The position numbers and the translations under genes are program-made. Positions 21,589 to 33,379 of a DNA stretch of 64,000 nt are shown one piece after another. Location: positions 3,224,001-3,288,000 of the forward strand of contig NZ_CP046582.1 of the NCBI RefSeq assembly GCF_018141005.1, given 5' to 3'. Below the pieces are notes generated by a model. The model saw only the letters and a program-made list of their open reading frames with translations. It was not told the DNA's origin and searched no databases. Every line of letters begins with the position of its first letter. The stretch's first letter is position 1. The stretch is from Erwinia sp. E602 (GTDB taxonomy: Bacteria; Pseudomonadota; Gammaproteobacteria; Enterobacterales; Enterobacteriaceae).

Positions 21589-23355
21589 ATGAATAAATCA
21601 CGACAACAACTGCTCACCCGCTGGCTAAAAAGCCAACGCGCGTACGGTCAGCGCTGGCTGCGCATCTCGCTGATGCTGGGCACGCTGAACGCCCTGCTGC
21701 TGATCGCACAGGCCTGGTTCCTCGCCTCTCTGCTGCAGTCACTGCTGAGTGACCACCTGCCGCGCGAAAGCCTGCTGCACACGTTCCTGCTGCTGCTGGC
21801 CTGCTTTGCCGGCCGCGCGCTGCTGGCCTGGCTGCGTGAACGCGCCGGCTTCCGTGCCGGCCAGGCGATCCGCCAGGCGCAGCGCGCCCGGGTGCTCGAT
21901 CGCCTGGCCGCGCTCGGCCCGGCCTGGATCCAGGGTAAACCGGCCGGCAGCTGGGCAACCCTGCTGCTGGAGCAGATTGAAGAGATGCAGGATTATTACG
22001 CCCGCTATCTGCCGCAGATGATGCTGGCGGGGATTATCCCGCTGCTGGTGCTGCTGGTGCTGTTCCCGGTTAACTGGGCGGCGTCGTTGATCCTGCTGGC
22101 CACCGCGCCGCTGATCCCGCTGTTTATGGCGATGGTCGGCATGGGGGCGGCCGATGCCAACCGCCGCAACTTCCTTGCGCTGTCGCGCCTCAGCGGCCAG
22201 TTCCTTGACCGCCTGCGCGGCCTGGAAACGCTGCGCCTGTTTAACCGTGCAAGGGCGGAGACGGCAACCATTCAGGACGCCTCGGAGCAGTTCCGTCAGC
22301 GCACCATGGAAGTGCTGCGTATGGCCTTCCTCTCCTCTGCCGTGCTGGAGTTTTTTGCCTCAATTTCGATTGCGCTGATCGCCGTCTACTTCGGCTTCTC
22401 CTACCTTGGCGTGTTTGATTTTGGCCACTACAGCGGCCCGGTGACGATGTTTGCCGGTTTTCTGGTGCTGATCCTCGCGCCGGAATTTTATCAGCCGCTA
22501 CGCGATCTCGGCACCTTCTACCACGCGAAGGCCCAGGCCATCGGCGCGGCGGATGCGCTGGAAACCTTCCTCGCAGAGAGTGAAGATGCCGCCATCGCCC
22601 GCGGTGAGCAGACGCCGGACCTCAGCGACGGCTTCACGCTGGTCGCGAAGGATCTGACCATCATCACCGCCGCCGGCAGCGTGCTGGCCGGTCCGCTGAA
22701 CTTTACCCTTAACCGCGGCCAGCGCGTGGCGCTGGTCGGGCAGAGCGGCGCGGGGAAAACCTCACTGATGAACGTGCTGCTGGGCTATCTGCCGTATCAG
22801 GGTTCGCTGCAGGTTAACGGCGCTGAGCTGCGCGATATCGCCCCTGAGCACTGGCAGCGGCAGCTGGCGTGGGTCGGGCAGAACCCGCACCTGCCGGCCA
22901 CTACCGTGCGGGAAAATATTCTGCCCAACGGCGGGGATGACGCCCGCCTCGCCAGCGTACTGGCACTGTCGGGCGTGGATGAGTTCCTGCCGCGGCTGCC
23001 CAACGGGCTGGAGAGTGAAACCGGCGACGGGGCAACGCGGCTGTCGGTGGGCCAGGCACAACGCGTCGCCGTCGCCCGCGCGCTGATGAAGCCCTGCCAG
23101 CTGTTACTGCTGGATGAACCTGACGCCAGCCTCGATGCGCAGAGCGAACGGCACGTTAACCGCGCGCTGCTGCAGGCCTCACGTGCGCAGAGCACGCTGC
23201 TGATCACCCACCAGCTTAACCGCCTGGAGGAGTGGGATGAGATCTGGCTGATGCGTGATGGGCAAATCGTACAGCAGGGCGACCGGCAGACGCTGGCCGA
23301 TCGCCCGGGGCCGTTTGCTGAGCTGCTGGCGCAACGTGGAGGATCGCTGGAATGA
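21589..23355 (+). CDS. cydD: CydD, cysteine/glutathione ABC exporter subunit
   Basis: CydD is one half of the heterodimeric CydDC exporter that moves cysteine and glutathione to the periplasm and is needed for cytochrome bd assembly. The six-helix ABC exporter membrane domain occupies about residues 1-320. The nucleotide-binding domain has Walker A GQSGAGKT, signature LSVGQAQRVAVA and Walker B LLLLDEPDASLD. Length is 588 aa as in E. coli. The stop overlaps the cydC start by 4 bp (ATGA), indicating translational coupling. Confidence 0.97.
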   Translation: MNKSRQQLLTRWLKSQRAYGQRWLRISLMLGTLNALLLIAQAWFLASLLQSLLSDHLPRESLLHTFLLLLACFAGRALLAWLRERAGFRAGQAIRQAQRARVLDRLAALGPAWIQGKPAGSWATLLLEQIEEMQDYYARYLPQMMLAGIIPLLVLLVLFPVNWAASLILLATAPLIPLFMAMVGMGAADANRRNFLALSRLSGQFLDRLRGLETLRLFNRARAETATIQDASEQFRQRTMEVLRMAFLSSAVLEFFASISIALIAVYFGFSYLGVFDFGHYSGPVTMFAGFLVLILAPEFYQPLRDLGTFYHAKAQAIGAADALETFLAESEDAAIARGEQTPDLSDGFTLVAKDLTIITAAGSVLAGPLNFTLNRGQRVALVGQSGAGKTSLMNVLLGYLPYQGSLQVNGAELRDIAPEHWQRQLAWVGQNPHLPATTVRENILPNGGDDARLASVLALSGVDEFLPRLPNGLESETGDGATRLSVGQAQRVAVARALMKPCQLLLLDEPDASLDAQSERHVNRALLQASRAQSTLLITHQLNRLEEWDEIWLMRDGQIVQQGDRQTLADRPGPFAELLAQRGGSLE

Positions 23356-25082
23356 AAACCCTGCTGCCGTTTTTAACGCTTTATCGTCGCCATCTCTGGC
23401 GGCTGCTGTGCGGCATTTTGCTGGCGGCGATCACCCTGCTGGCCAGCATCGGCCTGCTGACGCTGTCCGGCTGGTTCCTCGCCGCCACCTCGCTGGTCGG
23501 CGTGGCCGGTATCTACAGCTTTAACTACATGCTGCCGGCGGCCGGGGTGCGGGGTGCGGCCATCAGCCGTACCGTGGCCCGCTATCTGGAGCGCCTGGTC
23601 AGCCACGATGGCACCTTCCGCGTGCTGGCGCACCTGCGCGTTTACACCTTCAGTAAGCTGCTGCCGCTCTCCCCCGCCGGCATTGCCCGTTTCCGTCAGG
23701 GTGAGCTGCTTAATCGCCTGGTGGGGGACGTCGACACCCTCGATCACCTCTACCTGCGGGTGATTGCCCCGCTGGTCGGGGCGCTGCTGGTGATCCTGGT
23801 GGTCACCGTTGGTTTAAGCTGGCTGGATGTCAACCTGGCGCTGACCCTGGCCGGGCTGATGCTGTTTACCCTGCTGGTGCTGCCGCCGCTGTTTTATCGC
23901 GCCGGGCTGCCGGTCGGCCAGGATCTGACCCGCCTGCGCGGCAACTACCGCAGCGGGCTGACCCGCTGGTTGCAGGGCCAGGCCGAACTGACCCTGTACG
24001 GCGCGGCGGCAACGTACCGTGCTGAACTCGACGACACGGAGCGCCAGTGGCTGAACACACAGCAGCGCCAGGCCAGCCTGACCGGGCTGTCGCAGGCGCT
24101 GGTGATGCTGATGGGCGGCGTTGCCGTCACTCTGCTGTTGTGGCTCAGCGCCGCCGGCATCGGCGGTGACCTGCAGCCCGGCGCGCTGGTGGCGCTGTTT
24201 GTCTTCTGCTCGCTGGCCGCCTTTGAGGCGCTGGCACCGGTCGGCACCGCCTTCCTGCATATGGGCCACGTCATCGCCTCCGCCGGGCGCGTCGCACAGA
24301 TCGTCAATCAGCGCCCGGCGGTCACCTTTAGCGACGCCACGCTGCCGCTGACCCCGGGCGCCGCCGTAACGCTCGATGCGGTCAGCTTCCGCTATGCCGA
24401 TGGCGACGCACCGGCGCTGAACGCGGTGACGCTGCAGATCGCTCACGGCGAGCATATCGCGCTGCTCGGCCGTACCGGCTGCGGTAAGTCAACGCTGCTG
24501 CAGCTGTTAACCCGCGCCTGGGACCCACAGCAGGGTGAAGTCACGCTGAACGGCCACCTGCTGGCCGCCTGGCCGGAAGCCGCGCTGCGCGCCCGCATCA
24601 GCGTGGTGACCCAGCGCGTACATCTGTTCAGCAGCACCCTGCGCGATAACCTGCTGTTGGCCGCGCCGGAAAGCGACGACGCGCGGCTGAGCGCGGCGCT
24701 GCAGGCGGTCGGGCTGGAGAAGCTGCTGGACAACGATCAGGGGCTGAACGCCTGGCTGGGCGAAGGCGGCCGCGCGCTGTCCGGCGGCGAGCTGCGCCGT
24801 CTTGGGCTGGCGCGTGCCCTGCTGCACGGCGGCGATCTGCTGCTGCTGGATGAGCCGACCGAAGGGCTGGATGCTGAAACGGAACGGCAGATCCTCAGCC
24901 TGCTGCGCGAAGTGGCACGTGATAAGACGCTAATCATGGTTACCCACCGCCTGCGCGGCCTGGAGGCGTTCGACCGCATCTGCGTGATGGACAACGGTTC
25001 GCTGGTCGAACAGGGTAATCACGCGCAGTTAGTGGCGAAACAGGGGCGGTACTGGACTTTTCTGCAGCGCTTTGCGCTATAG
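23352..25082 (+). CDS. cydC: CydC, cysteine/glutathione ABC exporter subunit
   Basis: CydC is the second half of the CydDC thiol exporter. It has an exporter-type membrane domain at about 1-310 and a nucleotide-binding domain with Walker A GRTGCGKST, signature LSGGELRRLGLA and Walker B LLLLDEPTEGLD. Length is 576 aa (E. coli 573). It starts within the last codons of cydD. aat follows 33 bp after the stop and is probably co-transcribed. Confidence 0.97.
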   Translation: MKTLLPFLTLYRRHLWRLLCGILLAAITLLASIGLLTLSGWFLAATSLVGVAGIYSFNYMLPAAGVRGAAISRTVARYLERLVSHDGTFRVLAHLRVYTFSKLLPLSPAGIARFRQGELLNRLVGDVDTLDHLYLRVIAPLVGALLVILVVTVGLSWLDVNLALTLAGLMLFTLLVLPPLFYRAGLPVGQDLTRLRGNYRSGLTRWLQGQAELTLYGAAATYRAELDDTERQWLNTQQRQASLTGLSQALVMLMGGVAVTLLLWLSAAGIGGDLQPGALVALFVFCSLAAFEALAPVGTAFLHMGHVIASAGRVAQIVNQRPAVTFSDATLPLTPGAAVTLDAVSFRYADGDAPALNAVTLQIAHGEHIALLGRTGCGKSTLLQLLTRAWDPQQGEVTLNGHLLAAWPEAALRARISVVTQRVHLFSSTLRDNLLLAAPESDDARLSAALQAVGLEKLLDNDQGLNAWLGEGGRALSGGELRRLGLARALLHGGDLLLLDEPTEGLDAETERQILSLLREVARDKTLIMVTHRLRGLEAFDRICVMDNGSLVEQGNHAQLVAKQGRYWTFLQRFAL

Positions 25083-25115
25083 TCATTAGCCTGTGGCACA
25101 CCTGAGATGATGTCG

Positions 25116-25808
25116 ATGCGCCTGATGCAACTGTCCCGTGAATCACTCAACTTCCCGCCGCCGGAGTCGGCGCTGCGGGACCCGAATGGCCTGCTGGCGA
25201 TGGGCGGCGATCTCAGCCCTGCCCGTCTGCTGGCGGCCTATCGCCTGGGTATCTTCCCCTGGTTCTCAATCGGAGACCCGATCCTGTGGTGGTGCCCCGA
25301 CCCGCGGGCGGTGCTGCTGCCGGAGCAGTTCCACCTCAGCCGCAGCATGAAGCGCTTTCACCAGCGATCCCCTTACCAGGTGACGCTGAATCAGCGCTTC
25401 AGCGAGGTGATCGCCGGCTGTGCTCACGACCGTCAGGAGGGCACGTGGATCACCTGGGAAGTGCAGCAGGCGTGGTACCGGCTGCATGAGCTGGGGCATG
25501 CCCATTCGGTAGAGGTGTGGCAGGAGGGCGAGCTGGTCGGTGGCCTGTACGGGCTGGCGCTCGGGCAGATCTTTTGCGGTGAATCGATGTTCAGCCTGCG
25601 GGAGAATGCCTCCAAGACCGCGCTGCTGGTGTTCAGCCGCTGGTTTGCACAGCAGAACGGCAGGCTGATCGACTGCCAGGTGCTGAACGCACATACCCAG
25701 TCGCTGGGCGCGGTGGAAATTTCCCGCGCGAGCTATCTGCAACAGGTCAATACGCTGGCAGACAGCCTGCTTACAACGGGTTGCTGGCGGCCACAACGGC
25801 TTTTTTAA
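25116..25808 (+). CDS. aat: Leucyl/phenylalanyl-tRNA-protein transferase
   Basis: Aat adds Leu or Phe from aminoacyl-tRNA to N-terminal Arg/Lys of proteins, creating N-degrons read by ClpS and degraded by ClpAP; clpS and clpA are encoded nearby. Family blocks seen are [49 protein letters not shown] and [16 protein letters not shown]. The start is set at ATG 25116 ([11 protein letters not shown]) to match E. coli MRLVQLSRHSI, giving 230 aa; ATGs at 25107 and 25110 are alternatives. Confidence 0.95.
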   Translation: MRLMQLSRESLNFPPPESALRDPNGLLAMGGDLSPARLLAAYRLGIFPWFSIGDPILWWCPDPRAVLLPEQFHLSRSMKRFHQRSPYQVTLNQRFSEVIAGCAHDRQEGTWITWEVQQAWYRLHELGHAHSVEVWQEGELVGGLYGLALGQIFCGESMFSLRENASKTALLVFSRWFAQQNGRLIDCQVLNAHTQSLGAVEISRASYLQQVNTLADSLLTTGCWRPQRLF

Positions 25809-26387
<579 letters not shown>

Positions 26388-26437
26388 ATTGCCCCATTCA
26401 GTTCTGCTGCTACGTTACGCACGCCTGCAGCAGCGAT

Positions 26438-26470
26438 AAAAAAGGCCGGGTTCTCACCCGGCCTTTTCTT
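26438..26470. terminator. Bidirectional terminator between infA and clpA
   Basis: A 10-bp stem AAAGGCCGGG / CCCGGCCTTT with a 6-nt loop has A-rich sequence on one side and T-rich on the other, so it can end both converging genes. Confidence 0.9.
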
Positions 26471-26525
26471 TATCTGCGATTCCCGTTCAGCCCACCGCGC
26501 TTAGCGAGCCTCCCGGGATGTGCCG

Positions 26526-28802
26526 TCAGTGCACCGTGCCTTCCGCCTTACGCTTTGCAGCGCTGAGGAAGTGATAGGCCAGCTGATTATTCTCTTTATC
26601 CAGCGTGACCGATACCGAGCCACCTTCCACCAGTGAACCAAACAGCAGCTCATTAGCCAGCGGTTTTTTCAGGCTCTCCTGCACGGTACGGGCCATTGGA
26701 CGGGCACCCATCGCCTTGTCATAGCCTTTCTCAGCCAGCCAGTCGCGGGCATCATCACTGACTTCCAGCGACACGCCTTTGGCGTCCAGCTGCGCCTGCA
26801 GTTCGACAATAAACTTGTCGACCACCTGATGGATCACCACCTGATCGAGGTGTCTGAACCAGATGATGTTATCCAGACGGTTGCGGAACTCCGGCGTGAA
26901 GATCTTTTTGATCTCCTCCATCGCATCGGTGCTGTTGTCCTGCTGGATCAGGCCGATCGACTTACGCTCGGTTTCCCGCACCCCGGCGTTGGTGGTCATC
27001 ACCACCACCACGTTGCGGAAGTCCGCCTTACGGCCGTTGTTGTCGGTCAGCATGCCGTTATCCATCACCTGCAGCAGCAGGTTAAAGACGTCCGGGTGCG
27101 CTTTTTCGATTTCATCCAGCAGCACCACCGCGTGCGGATGTTTGATCACCGCATCGGTTAACAGGCCGCCCTGGTCAAAACCAACATAGCCCGGAGGCGC
27201 ACCGATCAGGCGGCTGACGGTATGACGTTCCATATACTCGGACATATCAAAACGCAGCAGCTCAATACCCAGCGCCTTCGCCAGCTGTACCGTGACCTCG
27301 GTTTTACCGACGCCGGTCGGGCCGGCAAACAGGAAGGAGCCGACCGGTTTACGATCCTGCCCCAGTCCGGCACGGCTCATCTTGATCGCTTCGGTCAGCG
27401 CCTCAATGGCATTGTCCTGGCCGAACACCAGCATTTTCAGACGATCGCCCAGCGTGCGCAGCGTATCGCGATCGGTGGCCGACACGCTCTTCTCCGGAAT
27501 ACGGGCAATACGGGCGACCACGCTTTCGATATCCGCCACGTTGACGGTTTTCTTACGCTTGCTCACCGGCATTAAACGCGCACGGGCACCGGCCTCATCG
27601 ATTACGTCAATCGCCTTATCCGGCAGGTGGCGATCGTTGATATATTTCACCGCCAGCTCCACCGCCGCGCGGATCGCCTTGGCGGTATAACGCACGTCGT
27701 GGTGCGCTTCATACTTCGGTTTCAGGCCATTGATGATCTGCACCGTCTCATCGACGGACGGTTCGGTGATATCGATCTTCTGGAAACGGCGCGCCAGCGC
27801 ACGATCCTTCTCGAAGATGTTGCTGAACTCCTGGTAGGTGGTTGAACCCATCACGCGGATCTTACCGCCGGAGAGCAGCGGTTTAATCAGGTTAGCGGCA
27901 TCAACCTGGCCACCCGAAGCGGCACCGGCGCCGATGATGGTGTGGATCTCATCGATAAACAGGATGCTGTTGGTATCCTGTTCCAGCTGTTTCAGCAGCG
28001 CTTTAAAGCGCTTTTCAAAGTCACCGCGATATTTGGTACCGGCCAGCAGCGAACCGATGTCCAGCGAGTAGATGGTGCAGTCCTGCATCACTTCCGGCAC
28101 GTCGCCCTGCACAATGCGCCAGGCCAGCCCTTCCGCGATGGCGGTTTTACCCACCCCGGACTCACCTACCAGCAGCGGGTTATTTTTACGGCGGCGGCAC
28201 AGCACCTGAACGGTACGCTCCAGCTCTTTATCGCGACCGATCAGCGGATCGATTCCGCCTACCCGGGCAAGCTGGTTAAGGTTGGTGGTGAAGTTTTCCA
28301 TACGATCCTCCCCGCCTGCCTGCTCTTCGTTAACCGGATTTTCCGCGCTGGCGGACGGGCCTGGCTCGTCCTTGCGCGTACCGTGAGAGATAAAGTTCAC
28401 CACATCCAGTCGGCTGACTTCATGTTTGCGCAGCAGATACGCCGCCTGAGATTCCTGTTCGCTGAAAATCGCCACCAGCACATTCGCACCGGCCACTTCA
28501 CTGCGGCCTGATGACTGTACGTGGAATACCGCCCGCTGCAGCACGCGCTGGAAGCTGAGCGTTGGCTGGGTGTCGCGTTCTTCCTCACTGGCCGGCAGCA
28601 CCGGGGTGGTTTGTTCAATAAACGCTTCAAGTTCCTGACGAAGCGCCACGATATCTACCGTGCAGGCTTCCAGTGCCTCTCTGGCCGACGGGTTACTGAG
28701 CAGTGCCAGTAGCAGATGCTCGACGGTCATAAACTCATGTCGGTGCTCACGCGCTCTGGCGAAAGCCATGTTTAAACTGAGTTCCAGTTCTTGATTGAGC
28801 AT
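26526..28802 (-). CDS. clpA: ClpA, ATPase of the ClpAP protease
   Basis: ClpA is the hexameric AAA+ unfoldase that feeds substrates to ClpP, with ClpS as adaptor. The N-terminal double Clp repeat is at 1-145. D1 has Walker [10 protein letters not shown] and Walker [11 protein letters not shown]2 has GPTGVGKTE and [13 protein letters not shown]. The ClpP-contact loop IGL is in KSIGLIQQ. The start at 28802 ([11 protein letters not shown]) gives 758 aa, as in E. coli; five upstream codons are discarded. clpS is 26 bp upstream on the same strand. Confidence 0.98.
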   Translation of the reverse strand: MLNQELELSLNMAFARAREHRHEFMTVEHLLLALLSNPSAREALEACTVDIVALRQELEAFIEQTTPVLPASEEERDTQPTLSFQRVLQRAVFHVQSSGRSEVAGANVLVAIFSEQESQAAYLLRKHEVSRLDVVNFISHGTRKDEPGPSASAENPVNEEQAGGEDRMENFTTNLNQLARVGGIDPLIGRDKELERTVQVLCRRRKNNPLLVGESGVGKTAIAEGLAWRIVQGDVPEVMQDCTIYSLDIGSLLAGTKYRGDFEKRFKALLKQLEQDTNSILFIDEIHTIIGAGAASGGQVDAANLIKPLLSGGKIRVMGSTTYQEFSNIFEKDRALARRFQKIDITEPSVDETVQIINGLKPKYEAHHDVRYTAKAIRAAVELAVKYINDRHLPDKAIDVIDEAGARARLMPVSKRKKTVNVADIESVVARIARIPEKSVSATDRDTLRTLGDRLKMLVFGQDNAIEALTEAIKMSRAGLGQDRKPVGSFLFAGPTGVGKTEVTVQLAKALGIELLRFDMSEYMERHTVSRLIGAPPGYVGFDQGGLLTDAVIKHPHAVVLLDEIEKAHPDVFNLLLQVMDNGMLTDNNGRKADFRNVVVVMTTNAGVRETERKSIGLIQQDNSTDAMEEIKKIFTPEFRNRLDNIIWFRHLDQVVIHQVVDKFIVELQAQLDAKGVSLEVSDDARDWLAEKGYDKAMGARPMARTVQESLKKPLANELLFGSLVEGGSVSVTLDKENNQLAYHFLSAAKRKAEGTVH

Positions 28803-28828
28803 TGGCACCTCCCCCAATTATCGCCTTA

Positions 28829-29149
28829 TCAGGCTTTTTCCAGCGTACACAGCAACGGATGCTCATTTTCACGGGCGTAAGTGTTAATCATGGCGACTTT
28901 GGTTTCCGCCACCTCCGCGGTATAAACACCGCAGATCGCCTTACCCTGATAATGCACCGTCAGCATCAGTTGCGTTGCACGTTCAATATCATAAGAAAAG
29001 AACTTCTGCAGAACGTCAATAACAAATTCCATCGGTGTATAGTCATCATTATGCAGTATGACCCGATACATCGACGGCGGCTTAAGCTCCTCTTTCAGTT
29101 TGTCATCGGCAAGCTGCTCAAAGTTAAGCCAGTCGTTAGTCTTTCCCAT
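28829..29149 (-). CDS. clpS: ClpS, N-end rule adaptor
   Basis: ClpS delivers proteins with Leu, Phe, Trp or Tyr N-termini to ClpAP. The 106-aa sequence has the hydrophobic-pocket motifs [16 protein letters not shown] and [19 protein letters not shown], matching the E. coli length. It forms an operon with clpA and is divergent from cspD. Confidence 0.97.
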   Translation of the reverse strand: MGKTNDWLNFEQLADDKLKEELKPPSMYRVILHNDDYTPMEFVIDVLQKFFSYDIERATQLMLTVHYQGKAICGVYTAEVAETKVAMINTYARENEHPLLCTLEKA

Positions 29150-29469
29150 ACCAATCCAGTATCAACATGTTGCTTCTTAACGCCAGACTAACACCATTCA
29201 GGCTATGAGTAACGCGGCCAGAATGCAGCGTGGCGCAGCAGATAATTCGTACAAAAATCCTTAATCGCGACCTTCATCACAAAATTTGAAATAGCGTTAA
29301 CTGCTTCAAATTTTGACGATTTTGTATCCATTCCCGAGCCCCGTTTGCTTGACCCGCGAGAGCAATTCTCTACAGTACAGAAACTGGTCGGAGAAGATCT
29401 TCCCGCCAACAGGTTAATCACCTGATTTCCCCACTCAATAATGAAATGTTTTGCGAGGGATGTAGAAGC
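29150..29469. promoter_or_regulatory. clpS-cspD divergent promoter region (320 bp, no gene)
   Basis: No gene is visible. It must hold the clpSA promoter and the growth-phase-controlled cspD promoter; individual elements could not be assigned with confidence. An AGGGA ribosome-binding site for cspD lies about 10 bp before its ATG. Confidence 0.4.
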
Positions 29470-29694
29470 ATGGAGACGGGTACTGTTAAATGGTTTAATA
29501 ATGCCAAAGGTTTCGGTTTCATCTGCCCGGTTGGCGGTGGAGAAGACATCTTCGCCCACTACTCAACCATTAAGATGGAGGGCTACCGAACGCTTAAAGC
29601 CGGGCAACAAGTCCAGTTTGATGTGCATCAGGGTCCGAAGGGCAATCACGCCAGCCTGATCGTTCCCGTGGAAGAGGTCGCGCTCAGCGCCTGA
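29470..29694 (+). CDS. cspD: CspD, stationary-phase cold-shock-like protein
   Basis: CspD is a cold-shock-domain protein that binds single-stranded DNA and inhibits replication in stationary phase and persisters. The RNP motifs KGFGFI and EDIFAHYS are present. The start at 29470 (METGTVKWFNNAKGFGF) gives 74 aa, the E. coli length; eight upstream in-frame codons are discarded. A terminator follows. Confidence 0.96.
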   Translation: METGTVKWFNNAKGFGFICPVGGGEDIFAHYSTIKMEGYRTLKAGQQVQFDVHQGPKGNHASLIVPVEEVALSA

Positions 29695-29726
29695 CCCTAC
29701 CACTCATTCTGTACAACCCTGCCATA

Positions 29727-29758
29727 AAATGCCAGCCGCTGATGCTGGCATTTTTATT
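29727..29758 (+). terminator. Terminator after cspD
   Basis: A 10-bp stem AAATGCCAGC / GCTGGCATTT with a 7-nt loop is followed by a T-rich tract. Confidence 0.9.
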
Positions 29759-29807
29759 TTCTTCCTCTTTCAATATGGGTACCGCGCGGCAGATATCAAG
29801 TCACCGC

Positions 29808-31475
29808 TTACTCCACACCGCGCCGCGCCAGCCGCTGCAGCCGGGCAAAGAGGGTTTGCAGCAACAGCGGTACCGCGTCCGGCCCGCGTTCGGCGGCGTC
29901 CTGCACCACCGCCATCGCCAGCTCCGGTTTGGAACTGTGGTGGATCGCTTTCGCGATCACCCGCCGCATGGCGATCGGCACATTATCGGGCAGATGCGCA
30001 TGGCGATGATATACCGCGGAAAAACCCTGCTTATACAGGAAATGCTCCATATCCAGTGTGGGTAACTGGGTCAGATGATTTTTCTCCTCGTCGCCAGGGT
30101 GCAGCAGGCTGCGGGCGGTGGCAGCATACTTCTTCCCGGCATCGTCGCCGTCGGTCAGCACGTGCCAGCCAATGCCCATGCGCTGGGCGAACTTCAGCAG
30201 CGGCCGCAGCCCGGACTGGGCAAACTCGATGATGCGGATCCCTTCCGTGGCGAAGTGATAACCACACTGCCTGGCCAGCTCGTTCATCAGCCAGACTTCG
30301 GTTTCCCCTTCGACCAGCAGCCAGCAGCGGGCGAACAGCGCCGAAGGCCGGTTGAAGCGAATATGGAAGGCGATGCGCCGGCTCTCTTCGGCACTCATTC
30401 CTCCCGGCCCCAGCCGCCAGGCGACCACCCGTTCTGCTTCACGCACCAGCCGGCACACCTGGCCCATCGGCACCTGTGACAGCAGCTCGGAGGAGTTGGT
30501 GGTGGTGATTTTTTGCAGCGGCAGCTGGGAGAATAACCCCCAGGCGACGGAGAGCATAATCGGGTGCAGCCGCGTTTCCGGATCTTCAATCAGCAGCAGC
30601 GGCCGCGCGTTTGCGTCCAGCTGCCACGCGCCACGCGCCTGGGTCAGCAGGCCGAACAGCCGCAGCAGGATCTGCCGGCGGCTGCGGCTGTCGGCGTCGG
30701 CGATCAGGTGGTGGATGCGGTCCAGATGGCGCCAGCCGTTATCGTTGTCACGTTCTCCCGGCGTCAGCCGGCGGGCCGGCTCGGCTACGCTATGCTGGTC
30801 GAGGGAAAAATAGTGCGCCAGCAGCTGTTGCAGGGTGCGCAGCCCCTGGCGTAACGTCTGCTCGCTCAGCTGTTCCGATAGCGCAGGGTGATCGCGGGTC
30901 AGGCTCTCCATCTGCCGGACCAGCTCATTAAAGCGTGCCTCATCGCTACCGGCGAGCGCCTCCCGCGGCAACCGCGCGTTAAAGCGGGCGTCACGCAGGC
31001 GCAGCACCGGCGAGAGACGAACCAGGCTTTCCAGGGCGGCCGTGGCCTCCCCTTCGGTTAACAGCGGCTCGCCGTGCGCGTCAACAAACCGGCGGCGGGT
31101 GGTGACCTCACCGTCGGCCTGCAGCTGGCCGTCGATGCGCAGATGAACGCGCTGCAGGCCGCCCTCGCCGCGCTGCCACAGCGAGCTCAGCCCCTGCCAG
31201 CGCGGCGTGGCGGCTTCACCGGCCTCACTTTCCCGCCAGGTCAGCGCCAGCCACAGGCGCTGCGGCTGGCCGGCAGGGCCTGTGGCTGGCTGATAAAAAT
31301 CCTGCGCGCTAAACGTATAAGGTTCAGCGCGTGGCGAGAGGATCAGCGTCAGCACGTCAAGCAGGCTGGATTTCCCCCAGGCGTTTTCGCCGATCAGCAG
31401 GTTGTCCTCTTCCAGCGGCAGCCGCAGCTGGCTGATGCCGCGAAACCCGGCAATATCGATGAATTCCAGAATCAT
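29808..31475 (-). CDS. ybjD: YbjD, OLD-family ATPase/Toprim nuclease-like protein
   Basis: YbjD is an overcoming-lysogenisation-defect (OLD) type protein: an ABC-type ATPase followed by a Toprim domain. Walker A GENAWGKSS is near the N-terminus, the ABC Walker B LLLIEDPETRLHP at about 300, and Toprim residues in WLLVEGETE (Glu cluster) and LTDGDDAGKKYA (DxD). The start at 31475 (MILEFIDIAGFRGIS) matches E. coli YbjD and gives 555 aa (E. coli 552). Its role in E. coli is unknown; it is a core gene, not part of the island. It is divergent from poxB. Confidence 0.92.
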   Translation of the reverse strand: MILEFIDIAGFRGISQLRLPLEEDNLLIGENAWGKSSLLDVLTLILSPRAEPYTFSAQDFYQPATGPAGQPQRLWLALTWRESEAGEAATPRWQGLSSLWQRGEGGLQRVHLRIDGQLQADGEVTTRRRFVDAHGEPLLTEGEATAALESLVRLSPVLRLRDARFNARLPREALAGSDEARFNELVRQMESLTRDHPALSEQLSEQTLRQGLRTLQQLLAHYFSLDQHSVAEPARRLTPGERDNDNGWRHLDRIHHLIADADSRSRRQILLRLFGLLTQARGAWQLDANARPLLLIEDPETRLHPIMLSVAWGLFSQLPLQKITTTNSSELLSQVPMGQVCRLVREAERVVAWRLGPGGMSAEESRRIAFHIRFNRPSALFARCWLLVEGETEVWLMNELARQCGYHFATEGIRIIEFAQSGLRPLLKFAQRMGIGWHVLTDGDDAGKKYAATARSLLHPGDEEKNHLTQLPTLDMEHFLYKQGFSAVYHRHAHLPDNVPIAMRRVIAKAIHHSSKPELAMAVVQDAAERGPDAVPLLLQTLFARLQRLARRGVE

Positions 31476-31657
31476 AGCGCCCCCGCGGCTCCCTGTTTTA
31501 TTGAGAATGGTCGCCTGCCGTACGCCGGTCAAGCTGCCAGCACAGATTTCCCGCCAGGGCTGCGGTTCACCATGCCGCCGGACCCCGATCTCACGTAATG
31601 CCAGGCACGCAGCGCCAGGTCAACTATGCTTGTGGCTCGACAGAAAAGGAGACAAGC

Positions 31658-33379
31658 ATGAAACACACCGTTGCTGCACTGCTGGCAAAAACGCTGGAGA
31701 ACGCCGGGGTTAAACGGATCTGGGGCGTTACCGGCGATTCGCTGAACGGCCTCAGCGATAGCCTCAACCGCATGGGGACCATCGACTGGATGCCCACCCG
31801 CCATGAAGAGGTCGCCGCCTTTGCCGCCGGTGCCGAAGCGCACATCAGCGGAGAGCTGGCGGTCTGCGCCGGCTCCTGCGGACCGGGTAATCTGCACCTG
31901 ATTAACGGTCTGTTTGACTGTCACCGTAACCGCGTCCCGGTGCTGGCGATCGCCGCGCACATTCCGTCGAGCGAGATCGGCAGCAACTATTTTCAGGAGA
32001 CCCATCCGCAGGAGCTGTTCCGTGAATGCAGCCATTACTGTGAGCTGGTGTCGAACCCGGAGCAGCTGCCGCAGGTGCTGGGGATCGCCATGCGCCAGGC
32101 GATCCTCAACCGCGGCGTCTCGGTAGTGGTGATCCCCGGCGACGTGGCGCTGCAGCCCGCGCCGGAAGGTGCCAGCGCGGAGTGGTATCCACCGCTGCTG
32201 CCGCAGGTGCAACCGCAGCCTGCCGAGCTGGAGACGCTGGCGACGGCGCTCAACGCAGCACAAAACATTACCCTGCTGTGCGGCAGCGGCTGCGCCGGGG
32301 CGCATGCCGAGGTGGTGGCGCTGGCTGAGACGCTGAAAGCGCCGGTGGTGCACGCGCTGCGCGGCAAAGAGCACATCGAATACGACAACCCGTATAACGT
32401 CGGCATGACCGGACTGATCGGCTTCTCATCGGGCTACCATGCGATGATGAACGCCGACACGCTGCTGGTGCTCGGCAGCCAGTTCCCCTATCGCGCCTTC
32501 TACCCGGAGAAAGCGCAGATCATCCAGATCGATATCAATCCCGCCAGCCTCGGCAGCCACAGCCACGTAAATATGGCGCTAGTCGGCGATATCAAAACCA
32601 CCCTTAACGCGCTGCTGCCGCAGCTGACGGAAAAGCAGGATCGCGGTTTCCTCGACAAGGCGCTGGCCCACTACGCCACCGCGCGCAGGGATCTTGACGA
32701 TCTCGCCACCGCTAACGATAAGCAGCCGATCCACCCGCAGTATCTGGCGCAGCAGATTAGCCGGCTGGCCGCCGATGATGCGATCTTCAGCTGCGACGTT
32801 GGCACGCCGACCGTCTGGGCCGCCCGTTACCTGCAGATGAACGGCCGGCGTCGCCTGATCGGCTCGTTCAGCCACGGCTCGATGGCCAATGCGATGCCGC
32901 AGGCGCTGGGCGCGCAGGCGATCGACCCGCAGCGCCAGGTGGTGGCGCTGTGCGGCGACGGCGGCTTCAGCATGCTGATGGGGGATTTCCTTTCGCTGGC
33001 GCAGCTGAAGCTGCCGGTGAAGATCGTGGTATTTAATAACAGTTCGCTGGGCTTTGTGGCGATGGAGATGAAGTCCGGTGGCTACCTGACCGACGGCACC
33101 GACCTGCACAACCCGGACTTCGCCGCCATTGCCCGCGCCTGCGGCGTGCACGGCGTGCGCGTGGAGAAGGCCTCAGAGCTTGACGGTGCGCTGCAGCAGG
33201 CGTTCGCCCACGACGGCCCGGCGCTGATTGACGTGGTGACGGCAAAAGAGGAGCTGGCGATGCCGCCGGAGATCAAACTGGAGCAGGCGAAGGGCTTTAG
33301 CCTCTATATGCTGCGGGCGATCATCAACGGACGCGGCAATGAAGTGGTAGAGCTGGCTAAAACCAACTGGCTGCGCTGA
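31658..33379 (+). CDS. poxB: Pyruvate dehydrogenase (quinone)/pyruvate oxidase
   Basis: PoxB is a peripheral membrane flavoprotein that oxidatively decarboxylates pyruvate to acetate and CO2, passing electrons to ubiquinone; in E. coli it is a stationary-phase enzyme. The TPP-enzyme architecture is clear: N-terminal Pyr domain ([20 protein letters not shown]), central FAD/TPP domain, and the ThDP-binding [17 protein letters not shown]. The C-terminal lipid-activated tail is present. The start at 31658 has AAGGAG upstream and gives 573 aa (E. coli 572). Confidence 0.96.
   Translation: MKHTVAALLAKTLENAGVKRIWGVTGDSLNGLSDSLNRMGTIDWMPTRHEEVAAFAAGAEAHISGELAVCAGSCGPGNLHLINGLFDCHRNRVPVLAIAAHIPSSEIGSNYFQETHPQELFRECSHYCELVSNPEQLPQVLGIAMRQAILNRGVSVVVIPGDVALQPAPEGASAEWYPPLLPQVQPQPAELETLATALNAAQNITLLCGSGCAGAHAEVVALAETLKAPVVHALRGKEHIEYDNPYNVGMTGLIGFSSGYHAMMNADTLLVLGSQFPYRAFYPEKAQIIQIDINPASLGSHSHVNMALVGDIKTTLNALLPQLTEKQDRGFLDKALAHYATARRDLDDLATANDKQPIHPQYLAQQISRLAADDAIFSCDVGTPTVWAARYLQMNGRRRLIGSFSHGSMANAMPQALGAQAIDPQRQVVALCGDGGFSMLMGDFLSLAQLKLPVKIVVFNNSSLGFVAMEMKSGGYLTDGTDLHNPDFAAIARACGVHGVRVEKASELDGALQQAFAHDGPALIDVVTAKEELAMPPEIKLEQAKGFSLYMLRAIINGRGNEVVELAKTNWLR

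Noticed and set aside
26388..26437. serW tRNA expected downstream of infA as in E. coli
   Set aside because: No cloverleaf or CCA-ending tRNA sequence is visible; the space holds only the approach to a bidirectional terminator.
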